Shown here: in pieces, positions 60,431 to 64,000 of the stretch
How positions within the stretch are numbered: position 1 is the first letter of the stretch
Layout: every line of letters begins with the position of its first letter
Assembly (NCBI GenBank): GCA_009760855.2
Contig: WPIO01000047.1
Span: forward strand, 3,197,501 to 3,261,500
DNA: 64,000 nt
From: Cristatella mucedo
Taxonomy: Eukaryota; Bryozoa; Phylactolaemata; Cristatellidae
Direction: 5' to 3'
Program-made: the position numbers and the translations under genes
The notes under the pieces: model-generated
Told to the model about the DNA's origin: nothing
Database searches by the model: none
The model's input: the letters and a program-made list of their open reading frames with translations, nothing else

Positions 60431-62139
60431 AGGCTAGAACCAACCGCGGTCCGGAGAGGAACGTTTATGTGCCAGATGTCACCGGGATTTAATGGACTCG
60501 CTCTAGGGCTACTCTGGTAGTGCTGTGAGAGATTTGTCATCGAAAAAACGATCCCAGTCGGTGACATCGTGCTGAGACTCAAGGCATTGATTCGCTGCAA
60601 TAAGACGCACAATAAACAATAAATACCAACTCCCCAAGATTCGAAGAACAATAGGACAGGCAATTGCAAAGTCTCTCGGTTTCAACCGGTATGCAGTGAA
60701 TCCATCCACTCTCATTTTCAGTAGCCATTTGGGGCTCGGAGCACTGGATGAGCCGAGCTCACTGCTCGACTTTCACGAGTGGCAAAGTGCCTCTCACGAG
60801 CACGCAGGTACTGCCTCCCCTCCCCCCCCCCCGGGGGCCCTGCCACCCAGGAGCTGGACCAGGAGCTAAACGTTGCTTGCCACTCAGGCACAGGAAATGG
60901 GCAGGAAACTGTTTGGGCTGTCACTGACTAACGCTGCTTCGCAGCAAAGCCCATGTGAGGCGCTTTGTGGAACTCCTTCGTGGTGGCTTGTCTGAGAGAG
61001 TGTGTCTGTGGAATCTCTTCTCGTCTTCCTATTATGTGGGGATACCTTCGGCAATTCATTGCTAGAGGAATGTTTGCTTTGCTTTTCACCAAATGGTAAT
61101 GCACTTGCATGCTAAAAGCTCATCGGCGAGGTATTGGCCACATACCTTTGCATTGCCTAGAGGCAAGAGGCCGTGCATGACTCGGCTCGCGAGCGATGCT
61201 GCAAGTAACAGGCCATGTTAACTGCCTGGCGTGACGGCTCTACGTTGCTTCAGATCGATTTATCTGCTTGCATTTCTACTAGAGAGAACATCTTCCCGAA
61301 GATGTTGACTTACAGCCTTTAACCAAACCAATCGCCTAACTTCAAGTCGTAGCCTACCATACCTCATAGAAGCCTTGTTGCAACGAATGATTGTTGGGGG
61401 TGTTAAGGTACCTGCGACCCCTTCTGCGAAATCTGTAATCCTCTCCCCCTGGTGGTTTGTCACTGATTGAGTAGGCGAAGCAATGGTGTACTTGTTGTGC
61501 AGGCCTTCGACAGGTAGCAGGTACAAATAAGGTTCAAATGTGGTTTCGTAGAAAGCAGTCATTCAAATTACCGGGATTGGTACAAAATCCAGCCGGATTG
61601 CAATTAATCGTTTTGCTGCAAGCAACAGCAACTGAGCTCGCGAACAGACTGCAGGATGTAAGTAGTTCGTAACGGCTACCAAGTCCAACCCGGATGCATC
61701 AGGTTAAGGCATCCTGCACCGATGCTTAATTGAGAATCGTGTGTACTGGGTCAAGAAAGCAGAAGGGTAATGTAGGCAAGTAGGAAAGCGAAATCTCACC
61801 GAAACTCGAGATCAACTGGGTAACAGCTGTATGCACATTCAGTTCGACCTTGACCCGAGTCCCATTTGAGCTCTCATAGCACCGACAGGTCCGGTGAAAG
61901 CTTTCAGGGCCTCATTCTCCACGAGGGCAGGGCTGCAAAGAGGCTGTAAGCAAGATCCCAGATCAGCTGCGGCTGTCCAACTCGGGTGCGGCTTTAGGAT
62001 TATTAGCCCTTATTTAGCATGCGCTTATCGGACGACGGCTGCTGCTCTTCAATGAGAGCTTTAGTGAGAGCTTAAACTCACCAGATCGAGACATGTTCCT
62101 CCATCAAGCTGCATTCTCAGATGCAGCTGTGCAGCCAGT
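60431..62139. other. Unassigned sequence
   Basis: Contains a C11 run (60822-60832). A 100-codon minus frame (61260-61562) with FEPYLYLLPVEGLHNKYT has no match I know. It could be an exon, but splice sites are not clear. Confidence 0.35.
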
Positions 62140-62265
62140 TCAGGCGGTTCACTTTATACGTGCCATGCCGGCTGGGGCGCACGGCCTCGGGGTCATCAAA
62201 TGCATTCACCTTGACCTTGGTCGAGGCGAGCACCTTCACCACAGGGCCAAACTAGTTTGGCAGGA
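62140..62265 (-). mobile_element. SINE-B head, tail decayed
   Basis: Inverted head: GCGCACGGCCTCGGGGTCATC, GACCTTGGTCGAGGCGAGC, ACCTTCACCACAGGGCCA. The stem-loop tail is hard to see. Confidence 0.6.
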
Positions 62266-63658
62266 GACAATAGCTGGCGATACGCGCTTTTTCACAAACA
62301 GCACTACTGCCACCATATTCGAGTGTGTGTGAGCACACTACCGCTTGTCTTGGCTGCGCTTCTGCAGCTAAATCCTTGGGACCAGGATGCGGCCAAGCAT
62401 GCCCTTCGAGCATAAGAAGCAGTAGCAGCTAAAGCCTCTTAAGGGGCTGCATGGCCGGGCGAGCCTTAGGCTACATTGAACCACTCGGGCTAAGCTTAGA
62501 TTTCTCGGTCGTCATTGGCAGCTGGCTGAGAGAAGATGCAGCTGCAAACGAGCCTACTAGCGGCCTATCAAATCAATCTTGACTTGACCGTCGGCCCGTC
62601 TCGGTCGCTCCGAGCTGCAACAGGCACTAATACACAGGTCAGGCTGACAAGTCACAGCCGACAAGGAGCAGAAACCGCTCTCTTCTCTCACACTTGGCAC
62701 ACACGGGCTCCAGCACATCGAGAATACACAAAGTCGTTTTTCTCTCAACGCTTGGCACGCAGGCAGGCGCCATTGCACGGCAATTTAAAGTGGTCTTAGT
62801 AAAAAGATACTTGATTTGTAAAACTGCGATAACAAAGGCCTACGGCTACGAGCACCTGGGCTTTCTTCTCTCTGATACAAAAATAGCCGTGCCTACGTAG
62901 GAGTTGGCAGCAGCGGCGGCGGCGTGGGTGGGTTGGTGCGGGCAAAGCTAGGCAGCGGAAGCTGGAAGGCTGCGCGGAGGCCAGGCCGAGTCTCTCACAG
63001 AGGGACTTGGCTGCCCCACAACCCGAGGCTAGGGGGAGAGGGAGGTGAGTGAGGAGGCGGCCGTGGCCACGTGGCCAGCATCAGTTCCCGGCTCTGCCGG
63101 GTCGAGGCACGCGCCGCTGCCGTCACGGCTCTTGCAGCTCCGTGTAGGTTTCTTTGCCAACAAATCGTTACGCCGGGATCGCGGCGACAGGAAGCAGGAT
63201 AGGCAGCCCATCGGTACCGGTCCACGCGTCAGTCCACGACGAGGAAGCAGCCGAGTGCCGATACGCTGGGGTGCAGCAGCAGCAGTCGAGCTGCCGATCG
63301 CCACCCTTCGCCACCAGGCCATTGTCTTAGCAGTTCATGTCGGGCACTGCGGCCACCCTTGATAGCGACGGCCGTTTCAGTCCGGCAGGGAGGCGGCAGA
63401 CGGCAGAGTCGTCGCCAGGCTGCTCTCGGTCCCACAGCGACTGCCTGCCTCGGTCCTGCCTACCGCCCCGACATGAATGTCGAGCTGGGTTGGCCAGCTG
63501 GCTCACGCCGCCAGCAGACGGACGGAACAGGAGCTGGAGCCGCGACGCCACTCGGGAGACGAGCCAAACCCTTCGTGGAGAGCGCCCTGTGCGCTAGCGG
63601 CTGTCGTTACGTAGTCCAGCTTCTGTGGAAGACTGCCCCTCGAATTAGCTGCGCCGCA
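62266..63658. other. Unassigned; probable 3' flank or UTR of the right-edge gene
   Basis: CpG-rich from 62900. Several 80-110 codon frames overlap on both strands and none is recognised. Confidence 0.4.
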
Positions 63659-63720
63659 GCACCTCGGCACTGTGGCACCTCGGCACTGTAGCACCTCGGC
63701 ACTGTAGCACCTCGGAGCGT
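63659..63720. repeat. 16-bp minisatellite
   Basis: Three and a half head-to-tail copies of GCACCTCGGCACTGTA, with one A/G variant at the end of the first copy. It lies about 80 bp past the stop codon of the minus-strand gene, so it would be in its 3' UTR if that gene is real. Confidence 0.9.
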
Positions 63721-63802
63721 GACCCTCGCCGAAGACCAATGCATAGATACGACAGATATACGCCGAAAGCAGCCACCGAAGTGGTGGTAGCCGAACACTG
63801 CC

Positions 63803-64000
63803 TCACACATACTCGGCCTTGGTGTTCTTGTTGGCGATCTCGGCAGGCGCATACACCACGTTGGCTGTGGTAAGCGTGTTGTTTAGCTTGTTGGGCGGCA
63901 GGTTGTTGGACTTGTACGTGACGTAGCGCGCCTCGTCAACAAGCTTGCTTCCGCCGGAAGTCGGCACAGCGCCGCCGTCGTCGGCCTCCTTGCCGGTCCT
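63803..64000 (-). CDS. C-terminal exon of an unidentified protein (partial)
   Basis: An open frame enters from the right edge and runs 65 codons to a TGA at 63803-63805. It has no Met in the window. Third codon positions are strongly G/C (ACC, GGC, AAG, GAG, GCC, GAC and so on), unlike the random ORFs nearby. The composition is hydrophilic: a Gly/Asp/Ser-rich start, then an Asn/Thr/Tyr-rich stretch with RYVTYKSNN, NLPPNKLNN and VVYAPAEI, then a C-terminus reading TKAEYV. No transmembrane segment is visible in this part. A terminal E-Y-V fits a PDZ ligand with acidic P-2, and tails ending in -YV are known from claudins and neurexins, so a cytoplasmic tail of a membrane or junction protein is an inference. 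I do not recognise the family. The rest of the gene lies beyond 64000; sequence below 63803 would be its 3' UTR, and I see no AATAAA there. Confidence 0.7.
   Translation of the reverse strand, partial: RTGKEADDGGAVPTSGGSKLVDEARYVTYKSNNLPPNKLNNTLTTANVVYAPAEIANKNTKAEYV

Overview
This is a eukaryotic, almost certainly metazoan, nuclear window. It has no operon-like packing, no long intact genes and no rRNA. It is full of decayed retrotransposons, tRNA-derived SINEs and long dinucleotide arrays. CpG is not obviously depleted even in old transposon copies, which argues mildly for an invertebrate over a vertebrate. I cannot name the species; a lophotrochozoan such as a flatworm or mollusc is only a guess.

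The only host coding sequence I can support is at the right edge. It is the last 65 codons of a minus-strand gene (63803-64000), ending in Glu-Tyr-Val, a possible PDZ-domain ligand. Everything else with coding character is a relic. Two families of CR1/L2-like non-LTR retrotransposons dominate. LINE-1f (my label) has reverse-transcriptase (RT) motifs AAFDTIDH, GVPRGSVLG and FYADD, a 3' end with a conserved double stem-loop, and an (ATT)n tail. LINE-2f (my label) has an endonuclease C-terminus, a linker, an RT domain and a tail near ACATT repeats. There is also a hAT transposase C-terminus inside a 1.3-kb element with terminal inverted repeats and an 8-bp target duplication. Finally there is a frameshifted relic of an uncharacterised invertebrate protein family (11380-12077).

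Two SINE families are present. SINE-A has canonical pol III A and B boxes and a (TTTA)n tail. SINE-B has a tRNA-like head and a 3' end that shares the stem-loop of LINE-1f, so LINE-1f probably mobilises it.

Layout: 1-12 kb is a dense nest of LINE and SINE copies inserted into each other. 12-18.9 kb is largely unrecognised. 18.9-23.3 kb holds LINE-1f copies, the hAT element and a LINE-2f/LINE-1f chimera. 23-34 kb has scattered repeats, (GT)n arrays and GC-rich unassigned blocks. 34.6-36.2 kb is a large pyrimidine tract followed by a purine tract. 37.1-37.4 kb is a fold-back element with 80-bp arms. 38.9-48 kb has more LINE and SINE nests. 48-57 kb is mostly GC-rich unassigned sequence with a purine-rich block and SINE-B copies. 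57-64 kb has LINE and SINE remnants and then the gene end.

The elements form a system only in the transposon sense. LINE-1f tails, SINE-B and the tail-only insertions share one RT-recognition structure, and the nests give a relative insertion order.
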